Shown: positions 56,169 to 64,000 of the stretch, piece by piece
How positions within the stretch are numbered: the first letter of the stretch is position 1
Layout of the letters: each line of letters begins with the position of its first letter
NCBI RefSeq assembly: GCF_033542235.1
Contig: NZ_JAWRCU010000006.1
Span: 62,001 to 126,000 of the forward strand
Reading direction: 5' to 3'
From: JAWRCU01 sp033542235
Lineage (GTDB): Bacteria > Pseudomonadota > Alphaproteobacteria > Rhizobiales > Rhizobiaceae
DNA length: 64,000 nt
Translations under genes and position numbers: made by a program
Notes under the pieces: model-generated
The model's database searches: none
What the model saw: the letters and a program-made list of their open reading frames with translations, nothing else
Told to the model about the DNA's origin: nothing

Positions 56169-57172
56169 CGGCTTCGCCTCTTGATGAAATGGTCGAAAGC
56201 GACCGCTGCCACGATAATCAGACCGACCAGGATCTGCTGGGTATAGGGTGAGACATTGAGGATCACGAGACCGTTGAGCAGAACGCCGGTCAGAAGCGCG
56301 CCGATCACCGTGCCTGCCACGCCGCCGGTACCGCCATAAAGACTGGTGCCGCCGATCACCACCGCCGCGATGGCGGTCAGCTCATAGCCGGTGCCGGCCA
56401 CCGACTCGGCCGAGTTCAGCCGCGATGCGAGGACGAAGCCGCCCAACCCGGAGCAGAAGCCGATCAGCCCGTAGACCAGCACGGTTACCCCGCTGACATT
56501 GATCCCCGAAAGCCGTGCCGCATCCGGGTTCGAGCCAACTGCATAGACCGCGCGTCCGAAGCGGGTCTGAGTGAGGACCAGCCAGGCCGTAACCGCGACG
56601 GCGGCAAAGATCAGGACCGGCACCGGCACCGGGCCGATCATGCCGCGTCCCCACCAGCCGAAAGCCTCGTCGAAGCCCGAGATCGGCCCGCCATTGCCGA
56701 TCGTCAGCGCGATGCCGCGAAAGACGGTCATACCGCCCAAAGTCACAATGAAAGCCGGAACCGAGAGCCAGGCGACCGCCATCCCCTGCAAAAGCCCCGC
56801 GAGCGTGCCCGCGAGGATCGCCGCCAGAGCCGCCAGCCCCCAGTGGAGGCCACTCCCGTCGAAGGAAAGCGCCAGCCAGCCGTCAGTGCCGCCATGGGCG
56901 ATCACGGCAGCGAAAAGCCCCGTCATGGCGACCAGCGAACCCACGGAAAGATCGATGCCCCGGATCAGAATTACGAAGGTCATCCCGACCGCTATGATCC
57001 CGTAGATCGAGACCTGCCGCAGGATGTTGAACAGATTAAGCGGCATCAGGAAGCGCGGCTGAAGGCCCGCGAAGATGATCACGAGGATCGCGAGGAAGAT
57101 CAGCGGCGCGAGCTTGCCCATCAGGGCGAAGATCCGGGCGCGGGTCAGATTGTCTGCGGGGCTGGCGCTCAT
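56165..57172 (-). CDS. Sugar ABC importer permease (RbsC-like)
   Basis: A 335-residue permease with about ten hydrophobic segments and the family patches ILIRGIDLSVGSLVAMTG and AVYAVGSNPDAARLSGI. It forms the membrane part of a ribose-type importer. The start lies 28 bp after the ATPase stop, and the stop overlaps the lactonase start by four bases. Confidence 0.92.
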   Translation of the reverse strand: MSASPADNLTRARIFALMGKLAPLIFLAILVIIFAGLQPRFLMPLNLFNILRQVSIYGIIAVGMTFVILIRGIDLSVGSLVAMTGLFAAVIAHGGTDGWLALSFDGSGLHWGLAALAAILAGTLAGLLQGMAVAWLSVPAFIVTLGGMTVFRGIALTIGNGGPISGFDEAFGWWGRGMIGPVPVPVLIFAAVAVTAWLVLTQTRFGRAVYAVGSNPDAARLSGINVSGVTVLVYGLIGFCSGLGGFVLASRLNSAESVAGTGYELTAIAAVVIGGTSLYGGTGGVAGTVIGALLTGVLLNGLVILNVSPYTQQILVGLIIVAAVAFDHFIKRRSR

Positions 57173-57200
57173 GGCGGCGGTTCCTTGGATTACTGGCGCG

Positions 57201-58784
57201 TCAGTCGTGCCGGGTCATATGCGCCATGAGACCCTCGGCCGTGGCCGCTGCGGCAGGCTGATGCGAAGTGGTCTCGCCCTCGCGCAGGGTGACGATCCGA
57301 TCCGAGAGGCTCATCACCTCGGGCAGATCCGATGAGATCAGGAGTACGGCAACCCCTTGCGAGGCGATGTCGCGGATCAGCGAGTGGACATCCTCCTTCG
57401 CGCCCACGTCGATGCCCCTCGTCGGCTCGTCGATGATCAGCAATTTCGGCTTCAGCGCGATCCAGCGCGCGAGCACCACCTTCTGCTGATTGCCGCCTGA
57501 AAGCGTCGTGATGGCGGCGCGCGGGCCGGAGGCGCGGATGCCCAGCCGGTTGACGAAAATGTCCAGAAGCCGCGCCTCGCCACGCTTGTCGTTAAAGCCA
57601 AGCGGGCCTGCGGGTACGGCGCCGGTCAGGGCAAAATTTTCAGAGACCGACCGGTCGGGCAGGATCGAGAGGCCCTTACGATCCTCGGGCAAATATCCGA
57701 CTCCGGCCTTCATCGCCGCCGCCGGGGACGTGACGCGGAGGGGCTGTCCCTCCAACCGGACGTCTCCCGCGCCGATCGGATCGAGGCCGAAGATCATCCG
57801 GGCAGTCTCTGTCCTGCCCGCTCCGACGATACCGGCAAGGCCAAGGATCTCGCCCGCATGGACGGTAAAACTCACGTCGCGGACACGCTGGCCGCCGCGG
57901 ATCGGAGGGCGCGAAGCCAGGTTTCTCACCTCCAGTACCGCGGCGCCGGGCGTGCGAACCGCGCCACGATCGCCGATGGCGACCTCGCGGCCTGCCATGT
58001 CACGGATCAGCGATCGAATATCGGTCTCGGCGACGCGGCCCGAAGACACTGCCTTACCGTCACGCAGGACGGTATAGGTCGAGCAGAAGGCGCGGATCTC
58101 ATCCAGCCGATGGCTGACGTAGAGCACCGCCACTCCTTCAGAGGAAAGCTGCGCGATGATCTCGCCCAGATGAGCCACCTCATTGGGCGAGAGCGAAGCG
58201 GTCGGCTCGTCCATGATGACGACCCGCGATTTGCGGGTGAGCGCGCGTGCGATCTCGACCATCTGCTGTTGCGCAACGGAAAGGCTTGCCACTGGCACCC
58301 GGACGTCGATGGAAAGGCCAAGCCGTGCCAGCGCCTTTCGGGCGGCCTCGCGAATGCGCTTCCAGTCGACAAGACCAAGCGCATTTAGCGGCAGATGGCC
58401 GGCAAAGATCGCCTCGGCCACCGAGAGATCGGGAAAAAGCGAAAGCTCCTGGCGGATCACACTGATCCCGACATGGTCGGCGTCGATCGGGCGATGGAAG
58501 CGCACCGGCATCCCGTCGAGCCGCAATTCCCCGCCGTCGGGCTGATGCACGCCCGAAAGCAGATTGATCATCGTGGACTTGCCCGCTCCGTTCTCACCCA
58601 GGAGCGCGCGAACCTCGCGTGGAGCGAGCGTCAGCGATATGCCGTCCAGCACGGTGACGCCGAAGAAGCGCTTCACCAGTTTGCGTGCTTCCAGCACGGG
58701 TTGGGCAGGCGGCAGATCGCCGGGGCCGCTCGCGCGCCCCGGCTCCTGTCGGCTCTTCCCTGGAAGGGAGGCCGGGAGGTTCAT
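57201..58784 (-). CDS. Sugar ABC importer ATPase (RbsA-like, two ABC domains)
   Basis: A 527-residue tandem ATPase. The first module has Walker A GENGAGKST and Walker B VVIMDEPTASLS. The second has GIVGAGRTE, LSGGNQQKVVLARW and LLIIDEPTRGID. An N-terminal extension of about 30 residues is Pro/Gly-rich. It powers uptake with the permease downstream. Overlaps the binding-protein stop by four bases. Confidence 0.92.
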   Translation of the reverse strand: MNLPASLPGKSRQEPGRASGPGDLPPAQPVLEARKLVKRFFGVTVLDGISLTLAPREVRALLGENGAGKSTMINLLSGVHQPDGGELRLDGMPVRFHRPIDADHVGISVIRQELSLFPDLSVAEAIFAGHLPLNALGLVDWKRIREAARKALARLGLSIDVRVPVASLSVAQQQMVEIARALTRKSRVVIMDEPTASLSPNEVAHLGEIIAQLSSEGVAVLYVSHRLDEIRAFCSTYTVLRDGKAVSSGRVAETDIRSLIRDMAGREVAIGDRGAVRTPGAAVLEVRNLASRPPIRGGQRVRDVSFTVHAGEILGLAGIVGAGRTETARMIFGLDPIGAGDVRLEGQPLRVTSPAAAMKAGVGYLPEDRKGLSILPDRSVSENFALTGAVPAGPLGFNDKRGEARLLDIFVNRLGIRASGPRAAITTLSGGNQQKVVLARWIALKPKLLIIDEPTRGIDVGAKEDVHSLIRDIASQGVAVLLISSDLPEVMSLSDRIVTLREGETTSHQPAAAATAEGLMAHMTRHD

Positions 58785-59755
58785 TTTCCGATCAACCCAA
58801 CCCGCTCGGCCTGATCGAGATTGTCGGTGGTGATCGCAACCGGTGAGACGAGGATTTCGTTGGTTTGAGGCTTTGTGCCTTCGCGGATGAAGGAGACAAG
58901 CGTGTTGATCGCGGTGCGGCCCTGCCGGCCGGGGAACTGGTCGACGGTCGCGGCCAGATCGCCGGATTTCACCGCTTTCAGGGCACCTTCCGAGCCGTCG
59001 TAGCCATAGATCGCGACCTTGCCCTTCAGGCCGCGGGCTTCGACCGCCTGAGCCGCGCCGAGCGCCATGTCGTCATTGGCGGCGATAATTACCTGCGGCG
59101 CCTGGGTAAGGCCGGTCAAGATGTTCTCGGTAACCTCAAGCCCCTTGTCGCGTGAGAAATTGCCTGCCTGCTCGGCAACGAAAGCATATTTCTTGCCCGC
59201 CGCGTCGAGCACCTTGTGCGCGCCACCATTGCGGTCGTTCGCGGTCTTGTCGCCCGGAATGCCCTGCAGGTTCACGATGGTCGCGCCGTCGGGGAAGGCC
59301 TTGACCACCGCTTCACCCTGAGCCTCGGCTCCTTTAAAATTGTCGGCCGCGACATTCGCCAGCACTTCCGGCACGCCATTGACCGGACGGTCGATAGTGA
59401 CCACGGGTATGCCGGCGTCGATCGCCTGCTTCACGACCCCGGCCAGCGCATCGGCCTCGACCGGCGCGAGGATTATGCCATCGACACCCTGAACGATGGC
59501 GGCTTCGATATCGGCGATCTGCTTCGGAGCCGAGAGCTGGCCGTCGGCGACCACAATGTTCACGCCGCCAAGCTTTTTGGCCTCGTCCTTGAGCTCGTCG
59601 GTCAGAAAGACAAAATGCGGGAAGGCAAACGTCAGAGGCGAGACAAGGATGGTCACCTTAGCGTCCTTGCCCTTGGGCGCGGCGACCGCCGGCAGGCCCA
59701 GAACACCGATCAAGGCTGCGGCCGAGGCCGCCAGAAGGAACGAACGTTTCAACAT
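58781..59755 (-). CDS. Sugar ABC importer binding protein (RbsB family)
   Basis: A 324-residue periplasmic binding protein. Signal peptide: KRSFLLAASAAALIGVLGLP with cleavage near AVAA. Conserved blocks include AIVQGVDGIILAPVEADAL, IPVVTIDRPVNG and VIIAANDDMALGA. ATG 59755 is chosen; upstream residues (to 59812) read through the operator. It heads the sugar operon (binding protein, ATPase, permease, lactonase, Gfo/Idh, AKR). Ligand is probably a pentose-like or branched sugar. Confidence 0.93.
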   Translation of the reverse strand: MLKRSFLLAASAAALIGVLGLPAVAAPKGKDAKVTILVSPLTFAFPHFVFLTDELKDEAKKLGGVNIVVADGQLSAPKQIADIEAAIVQGVDGIILAPVEADALAGVVKQAIDAGIPVVTIDRPVNGVPEVLANVAADNFKGAEAQGEAVVKAFPDGATIVNLQGIPGDKTANDRNGGAHKVLDAAGKKYAFVAEQAGNFSRDKGLEVTENILTGLTQAPQVIIAANDDMALGAAQAVEARGLKGKVAIYGYDGSEGALKAVKSGDLAATVDQFPGRQGRTAINTLVSFIREGTKPQTNEILVSPVAITTDNLDQAERVGLIGK

Positions 59756-59777
59756 GATTGGGATTTCCCGTTGCGTT

Positions 59778-59793
59778 AAACTGTATGCAGTTT
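59778..59793. promoter_or_regulatory. Inverted repeat AAACTG-TATG-CAGTTT, candidate GntR operator of the sugar operon
   Basis: Perfect six-base arms, 23 bp upstream of the binding-protein ATG. The 11-mer ACTGTATGCAG recurs on the other strand at 62002-62012 before the GntR gene, and AAACTGTAT recurs at 61830-61838. This supports a shared operator for the GntR protein encoded at 62075. Confidence 0.6.
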
Positions 59794-60097
59794 GTTCAAT
59801 CGGGCATGTCAAAAACAGCGCACAATATTTTTTCTTTGAGAGCTGCGCGGGAAAATCGTTCCTTCATTTTCGATCCCTGAGATGCAACAATTCCCTTAAA
59901 TTGCAAGAATAAGCTCCACAGGCGGCGCCTCTTCACCGGGATGCCCCATGGCCCCACACCCGAATGGCATCGCGCGCTCCGCAATGCAGCACGGGAAAAG
60001 AGTGTGCACACCCTGTAGACTGTAGTCGAGAAATGCCTCTTATCGCCCAGCGTCGCGGCGGCCTACGGCCGCCCGGCAGGCCAGAAGGAAATGTGAC
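59794..60097. other. Divergent intergenic region between the sugar importer operon and the SDR gene
   Basis: About 300 bp holding both promoters. An A/T-rich patch at 59810-59840 and 59870-59910 could carry promoter elements. A CTGTAGACTGTAG direct repeat lies at 60013-60025. No gene is supported. Confidence 0.45.
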
Positions 60098-60913
60098 ATG
60101 TCCAGCTATCTTTCAGATCTCTTCGCGCTTGGCGGGAAGACCGCGCTGCTGGCCGGTGGCGCCGGGGCCATCGGCTCAGCCATTGCCGATGGCTTCGCGC
60201 GCGCTGAGGCGACCGTGATCGTTCATGACCTCGCGCAGGAGCGGCTAGACCGGCTTGCACGGGATTTCGCGGCGAAGGGGCTCGAAATCATCGCCCTTCA
60301 GGCCGACCTCGGCACGGCGGACGCGGCAGAGAAGCTTGTCGCTCGCGCGAAGGAGATCACCGGCCGCATCGATATCCTGGTGAATCTTCAGGGTACGAAC
60401 CGCCGCAAGCCGATCACCCAGGTCACACCCGAGGATTTCGACGTGATGACCGCGGTCAATCTGCGCTCGGTCTATTTCCTGTCGCAGGCGGTCCATCCGG
60501 TGATGAAGGCGCAGGGCGGCGGCAAGATCCTACATTTCAGTTCGCTCTCGGCCAATTTCTCCTTCGATACGATATCGGTCTATGCTGCGACCAAGGCTGC
60601 GGTCACGTCGCTGACGCGCTCTCAGGCGCACGAATGGGCAGATGACAATATCCAGGTAAACTCGATCGAGCCCGGCTTCGTACAGACGGAGTTCACCAGG
60701 CCGCTCTGGGACGACGAATACCGCGCCGATTGGTTCGCCAATTTCATCCCGCAAGGTCGGCTGGCGAAGCCTGAGGACTTGGTGAGCACCGCGCTCTATC
60801 TGGTTGCTCCGGCCACGCGCTACATCACAGGTCAGAACGTGGTGATCGATGGCGGCGTGCTGGCCGGCGCAAGTTGGATCGAAGCCCCGCGCCGCCCCAG
60901 CATCGAGCGTTGA
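60098..60913 (+). CDS. SDR family oxidoreductase (gluconate 5-dehydrogenase / deoxygluconate dehydrogenase-like)
   Basis: A 271-residue classical SDR. The cofactor loop is LLAGGAGAIGSAIADG, a variant of TGxxxGIG. Catalytic residues: Ser in HFSSLSANFS and Tyr/Lys in SVYAATKAAV. It resembles sugar-acid dehydrogenases and may oxidise the aldonate made by the lactonase. AAGGAAATGTG precedes the ATG at 60098. Divergent from the importer operon and followed after 10 bp by the sulfurtransferase gene. Confidence 0.9.
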   Translation: MSSYLSDLFALGGKTALLAGGAGAIGSAIADGFARAEATVIVHDLAQERLDRLARDFAAKGLEIIALQADLGTADAAEKLVARAKEITGRIDILVNLQGTNRRKPITQVTPEDFDVMTAVNLRSVYFLSQAVHPVMKAQGGGKILHFSSLSANFSFDTISVYAATKAAVTSLTRSQAHEWADDNIQVNSIEPGFVQTEFTRPLWDDEYRADWFANFIPQGRLAKPEDLVSTALYLVAPATRYITGQNVVIDGGVLAGASWIEAPRRPSIER

Positions 60914-60923
60914 GGCCGGAACC

Positions 60924-61781
60924 ATGAGCGACTGGCTGATCGAGACTCATGAACTGGCCGCCCTGCTGGCGGCCGAGCCAAATGCCGACCGGGTGGTGCT
61001 TGATTGCTCCTGGTATGTGCCCGATGCCGGCCGGGATGCCCGCGAGGACTTCCGCGCCGGCCATATCCCCGGCGCGCGTTTCGTCGATCTGAGCGATATC
61101 TCGGATCCCGACTCGCCCTACGTCAACATGTTGCCCTCGGCGGAGATTTTCGCCCGGGTGATCGGCGGTCTCGGCATAAGCGGAGAAACCGAGGTGATCG
61201 TCTATGACGCGGGCTATGTTTCGGCTCGGATATGGTGGATGTTCCGCACCTTCGGTCATGACCAGGTGAAGATCCTCAACGGCGGCTGGCGCAAATGGCT
61301 GGCCGAAAGGCGCCCGGTCGAGACGGGTGATTTCGCCACCAGCACGCCCCGCAACTTCCCGGCCCGGCTGATCGAAGGGCGGGTCGCGCGCATCGAGGAT
61401 GTGAGGCAGGTGATAGGCCATGGCGGCGCATCGATAATTGACGCGCGCACCGCGGCGCGGTTCGACGGGCACGAAGCCTCAGGCTATCCCGGAGTCGCCT
61501 CGGGCTATATGCCGGGTTCAATCAACACGCCCTGGGCCCTGTTCTACGAGCCGGCCCCTTCGCATCGTTTCGTCAGCCCCGAGCGCGCAAAGCAGATTTT
61601 CGCCGAACGCGGCGTCGATCTTTCCGGCGCGGTGATCACCACCTGCGGCTCCGGGGTCACGGCATCGATCCTCGGCTTCATGCTCGAGGCGATCGGCCAT
61701 TCCGACTGGCGGCTTTACGACGGCTCCTGGCATGAATGGGGTCAGCAGCCGGATACCCCCAAGCTGACCAAGCCGTTGTAA
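60924..61781 (+). CDS. Two-domain rhodanese-like sulfurtransferase (3-mercaptopyruvate type)
   Basis: A 285-residue tandem rhodanese protein. The second domain has the active-site loop TTCGSGVTAS with Cys241, the CG[ST]GVT loop of mercaptopyruvate sulfurtransferases. The first domain lacks Cys at the equivalent site (VYDAGYVSARIW). It transfers sulfane sulfur from 3-mercaptopyruvate or thiosulfate. Its place behind a sugar-acid dehydrogenase is unexpected; the substrate may be different here. Confidence 0.9.
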   Translation: MSDWLIETHELAALLAAEPNADRVVLDCSWYVPDAGRDAREDFRAGHIPGARFVDLSDISDPDSPYVNMLPSAEIFARVIGGLGISGETEVIVYDAGYVSARIWWMFRTFGHDQVKILNGGWRKWLAERRPVETGDFATSTPRNFPARLIEGRVARIEDVRQVIGHGGASIIDARTAARFDGHEASGYPGVASGYMPGSINTPWALFYEPAPSHRFVSPERAKQIFAERGVDLSGAVITTCGSGVTASILGFMLEAIGHSDWRLYDGSWHEWGQQPDTPKLTKPL

Positions 61782-62074
61782 TCCGCCTCCCGCTGCCGCA
61801 CAGCTTGGTCATTTTTAGATAATAACGGGATACAGTTTTGTATATCAGCGCCTAATGGTGTTTAAGGCCGTTCGCGCAAGCTCCAGGCTTTATAGCCTTC
61901 GATTGCAGCGAGATCGGCCGCTATCCAGTGGTTTTCACACCGTCTTTTCCGCTGAAAGAACTTCGAAGCGGAAACTGCCGGCAACCCCACGAATCCAACT
62001 TCTGCATACAGTAAAATTGACGTGAGCAGCAGCCAAAGCTAGGATCCCGGCAAACATCTCCAATAGGCAACTCG
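61782..62074. promoter_or_regulatory. GntR promoter region with operator-like sites
   Basis: 293 bp. CTGCATACAGT at 62002-62012 is the reverse complement of the operator core upstream of the sugar operon. ATACA-GTTT-TGTAT at 61830-61843 is a second inverted repeat and includes AAACTGTAT on the minus strand. Both suggest autoregulation by the GntR protein. Confidence 0.55.
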
Positions 62075-62878
62075 ATGCCCAATACTCGCTCCATCAGCGA
62101 CGATCCAGATCCCGGACAAGTGGAAAGCGCGCCCGGGGTAAGGATGGTCGACGCCTACGAGCGGATCCGGTCCGCGATCCTCAAGGGCACCCTGCCTCCG
62201 GGTGGTCGCGTCTCGCAGGTCAAGATCGCCGACGGGCTCGGCCTGAGCCGCACCCCCGTCCGCGAAGCCCTTCGGCTGATCGAGAAAGAGGGGCTGATAA
62301 CCTCGGAACGCGGGCGCCAGGTGGTGATCTCGCAAACCTCCATGGCCGATCTCGACGAGCTTTATGCCTTGCGCATCAAGCTCGACACCACAACCGTGCG
62401 CGCAACCGTGCCGGATCTGACGGACGAAGAAATTGCCAGGATGCGGGAGTGTCTCGTGGCGATGGATGAGAGCAGTTCGCCCGACCTGTTCGCGGAGTTC
62501 GACGCGGCGCATCAGCAGTTCCACATGATTCCGATTCGCCTCGCGGGGCCTCGTCACGCCCACTATTCGATGCAGCTCAACGAACATGCTGAGCGCTATC
62601 GCCGGATCTATTTGGCGCAGCCGAGTTCGTACCAGCAATCGCGCGAGGAGCACCGGGCGATCATGGACGCCTGCGCGGCGCGTGACGGTGAAGCGGTTGC
62701 CGCCCTTCTGGCGGAACATTACGCCCGTATCGCGCTGACCATCATCGCGCAGATCGACCCTGCTTTCGAGCCCCGCCAGCTCCGCTCGGCGGTGCGGGGC
62801 GCCCGCCACAATCGCGACACCGAGGAACGGAAGCTTGCATCCGAACGCCGCCTCGCCAACGAGCCCTGGCGACGGTAG
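62075..62878 (+). CDS. GntR family (FCD-type) transcriptional regulator
   Basis: A 267-residue regulator. The winged HTH contains ADGLGLSRTPVREALRLIEKEG; the FCD domain has the His-rich EFDAAHQQFHM and later EEHRAIMDACAARDG. It is the probable regulator of the sugar operon and SDR operon, given the shared 11-mer sites. The start at 62075 has no good ribosome site; ATG 62144 is a possible alternative. Confidence 0.9.
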   Translation: MPNTRSISDDPDPGQVESAPGVRMVDAYERIRSAILKGTLPPGGRVSQVKIADGLGLSRTPVREALRLIEKEGLITSERGRQVVISQTSMADLDELYALRIKLDTTTVRATVPDLTDEEIARMRECLVAMDESSSPDLFAEFDAAHQQFHMIPIRLAGPRHAHYSMQLNEHAERYRRIYLAQPSSYQQSREEHRAIMDACAARDGEAVAALLAEHYARIALTIIAQIDPAFEPRQLRSAVRGARHNRDTEERKLASERRLANEPWRR

Positions 62879-63073
62879 TCTCGATCGCGAGCGCCGGCGA
62901 TGCCGCATGGGCCGAGCGGCATTAAGATCAATGTTCCGCTGGGCCGAGTCGGCCCCACCGCTGAGGTCGCTGAAGCCATAACCTTGCTGCTTTTCCGACA
63001 GGGCCTGTCACCTGTACTCCAATGGCTGTCCCGTGGCCGCTGAAGACCGATCCGATCACTCAGGAGGAATGCA

Positions 63074-63520
63074 ATGCCTGTCACCGTCAATCACACCGGG
63101 ATCACCGTCAGGGATCTCGACCGCGCCGAAGCGATCTTCCGCGACCTGTTCGGCTTCGAAACCTATTCGCGCGCGCCCCGCGATCCGGCGATCATCTCGG
63201 CGGTGACCGGCGTGCCCGGCACGAGGGTCGAGATTATATATATGCGCAACGGGGCGACCAATATCGAGCTTCTATGCTATTCCGGTCCCGATGGCCGACA
63301 GGATTACCGCCCGCGCCCAGTCGATCTGGGCTCGCTGCATATGGCGATGAACGTCACCGAGATGGACGAGATGCTTGAAAAGGCCCGCGCCTGGCCGATG
63401 GAACAGGTTGGAGAGGTGATCGAGATCGACCAGGGGCCGAACACCGGATCGCGCATCGTCTACTTCCGTACCCCCGAAGAGGGCCTGATCATCGAGATGA
63501 TCGAAAAAAAGGCTCCTTGA
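63074..63520 (+). CDS. VOC family protein (glyoxalase/epimerase-like)
   Basis: A 148-residue vicinal-oxygen-chelate protein with two beta-alpha-beta-beta-beta modules. Metal ligand candidates: His in VNHTGITVRDLDRA, Glu in GTRVEIIYMRN, His in GSLHMAMNV and Glu in EGLIIEMIEK. Members act as glyoxalases, dioxygenases or methylmalonyl-CoA epimerases. AGGAGG 5 bases before the ATG is strong. It follows the GntR gene after 195 bp and closes the sugar island. Reaction unknown. Confidence 0.88.
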   Translation: MPVTVNHTGITVRDLDRAEAIFRDLFGFETYSRAPRDPAIISAVTGVPGTRVEIIYMRNGATNIELLCYSGPDGRQDYRPRPVDLGSLHMAMNVTEMDEMLEKARAWPMEQVGEVIEIDQGPNTGSRIVYFRTPEEGLIIEMIEKKAP

Positions 63521-63533
63521 ACCATCCCACCGA

Positions 63534-64000
63534 TCAACCTTGTGCCGTAGCGGATTCCTGTACCCGGACCTCCTTCATAAGCGCCCGCAATTCGGCTGGA
63601 GGAGCTACACAGAAAGTTCGATAAGCTTCCAGGAACTCCAGCCAAACCGGATGCCCTGTGGATAACTTGGCTCCACGAGCTTCCTTCAATGCCGCAGCTG
63701 CGGTTGCTTCTGCAAGTAAATCAAAGGGTTGTCTAAAGGCCGCACGAATCTCACCTCGGTGCCATTCGTGCTTACCCTGATGCAGCCTCCCGTTCCATTG
63801 AAATAGCCCCGGGAAGAGCCGGTTGCGCAAGGTGGTATGTACCGTACTGACCGGCACCGGCTTACCATTCTGGGTTTATGAGCCGATCGGCGTGCGCCGC
63901 TTTCGCGACCGCCTGGAGCGAATACTGACCCGTCGCATAGCGCTCGAACAGCTTGATAATGACCGGTGCCCGCATAGGATCGGGCTCGATAACTTTCTTG
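63534..64000 (-). pseudogene. Serine recombinase relic (resolvase/invertase C-terminal region), truncated by window edge
   Basis: From the right edge, one frame reads EPDPMRAPVIIKLFERYATG and QYSLQAVAKAAHADRL, then stops. One missing base near 63865 shifts to GKPVPVSTVHTTLRNRLFP and GLFQWNGRLHQGKHE, the recombinase domain of large serine recombinases. After that, an internal part appears deleted and a C-terminal tail follows (RQPFDLLAEATAAAALKEAR, FLEAYRTFCVAP). The catalytic N-terminal domain lies outside the window, so activity cannot be judged, but the frame is broken. Confidence 0.75.

Noticed and set aside
54864..56246. 460-residue plus-strand open frame
   Set aside because: Antisense to the lactonase-like gene, which is fixed by ATGA overlaps with both neighbours. 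No domain is visible in the antisense frame.

Overview
The window is alphaproteobacterial, most likely Rhizobiales (Mesorhizobium/Phyllobacteriaceae-like). Base composition is GC-rich, genes sit in long tail-to-head operons with 1-4 bp ATGA/GTGA overlaps, and the content is typical of accessory catabolic DNA: many importers, CoA enzymes, amidohydrolases and GntR/LysR regulators. It carries no housekeeping genes and no recognisable tRNA or rRNA. It reads as a mosaic of catabolic cassettes separated by dead recombinase genes.

Layout. (1) 1-557 is the 3' end of an enoyl-CoA hydratase gene. (2) 662-6278 is a mixed sugar/acyl-CoA cassette: sugar isomerase-like protein, DUF993 protein, SDR and acyl-CoA dehydrogenase on minus; aldo/keto reductase and a frameshifted MaoC dehydratase on plus. 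The divergent promoter carries two copies of the same inverted repeat. (3) 6523-9319 is a relic mobile region: two decayed tyrosine-recombinase genes flank a decayed SEC-C protein gene. (4) 9378-17132 encodes dihydropyrimidinase, 8-oxoguanine deaminase and a complete BMP-type nucleoside/purine ABC importer. (5) 17895-27808 encodes a molybdenum hydroxylase with fused FAD and Mo subunits, a second amidohydrolase, an Asp/Glu-racemase-fold enzyme, an enoyl-CoA hydratase, a DUF2237 protein, an amidase and an orphan DUF1116 protein, with a divergent LysR gene at 28092. (6) 29076-32301 is a Rieske oxygenase, a P450-style ferredoxin, a ferredoxin reductase and a small orphan protein. (7) 32302-34396 is mostly non-coding, with one secreted orphan protein. 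(8) 34397-50991 is a continuous 18-gene minus-strand run, divergent from a GntR gene: aldehyde dehydrogenase, NMT1-type ABC importer, a second NMT1 protein without a signal peptide, an HcnABC/opine-oxidase-type dehydrogenase, a PPC-domain protein, a complete ECF importer, nucleoside hydrolase (frameshifted), SDR, aminotransferase, alpha/beta hydrolase and M20 amidohydrolase. (9) 52183-63520 is a sugar/sugar-acid island: Rbs-type ABC importer, D-apionate-lactonase-like protein, Gfo/Idh dehydrogenase (frameshifted), aldo/keto reductase, and divergently SDR, sulfurtransferase, GntR and VOC protein. (10) 63534-64000 is a decayed serine recombinase.

The genes appear to bring in and break down nitrogen heterocycles (purine, pyrimidine or hydantoin-like), an unidentified amine or heterocycle (the 18-gene run), and a branched sugar or its lactone (the apiose-like island). 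The best candidate for an undescribed system is the 18-gene run. It combines two unrelated importers with a three-subunit C-N oxidising flavoenzyme, and its ECF ATPase pair shows one canonical and one degenerate nucleotide site.

Caution: several otherwise intact genes carry single-base frameshifts (near 5918, 38760 and 54068), as do the relics. These may be real decay or base-deletion errors in the sequence. An 8-bp tandem duplication in the SEC-C gene looks like a real mutation.
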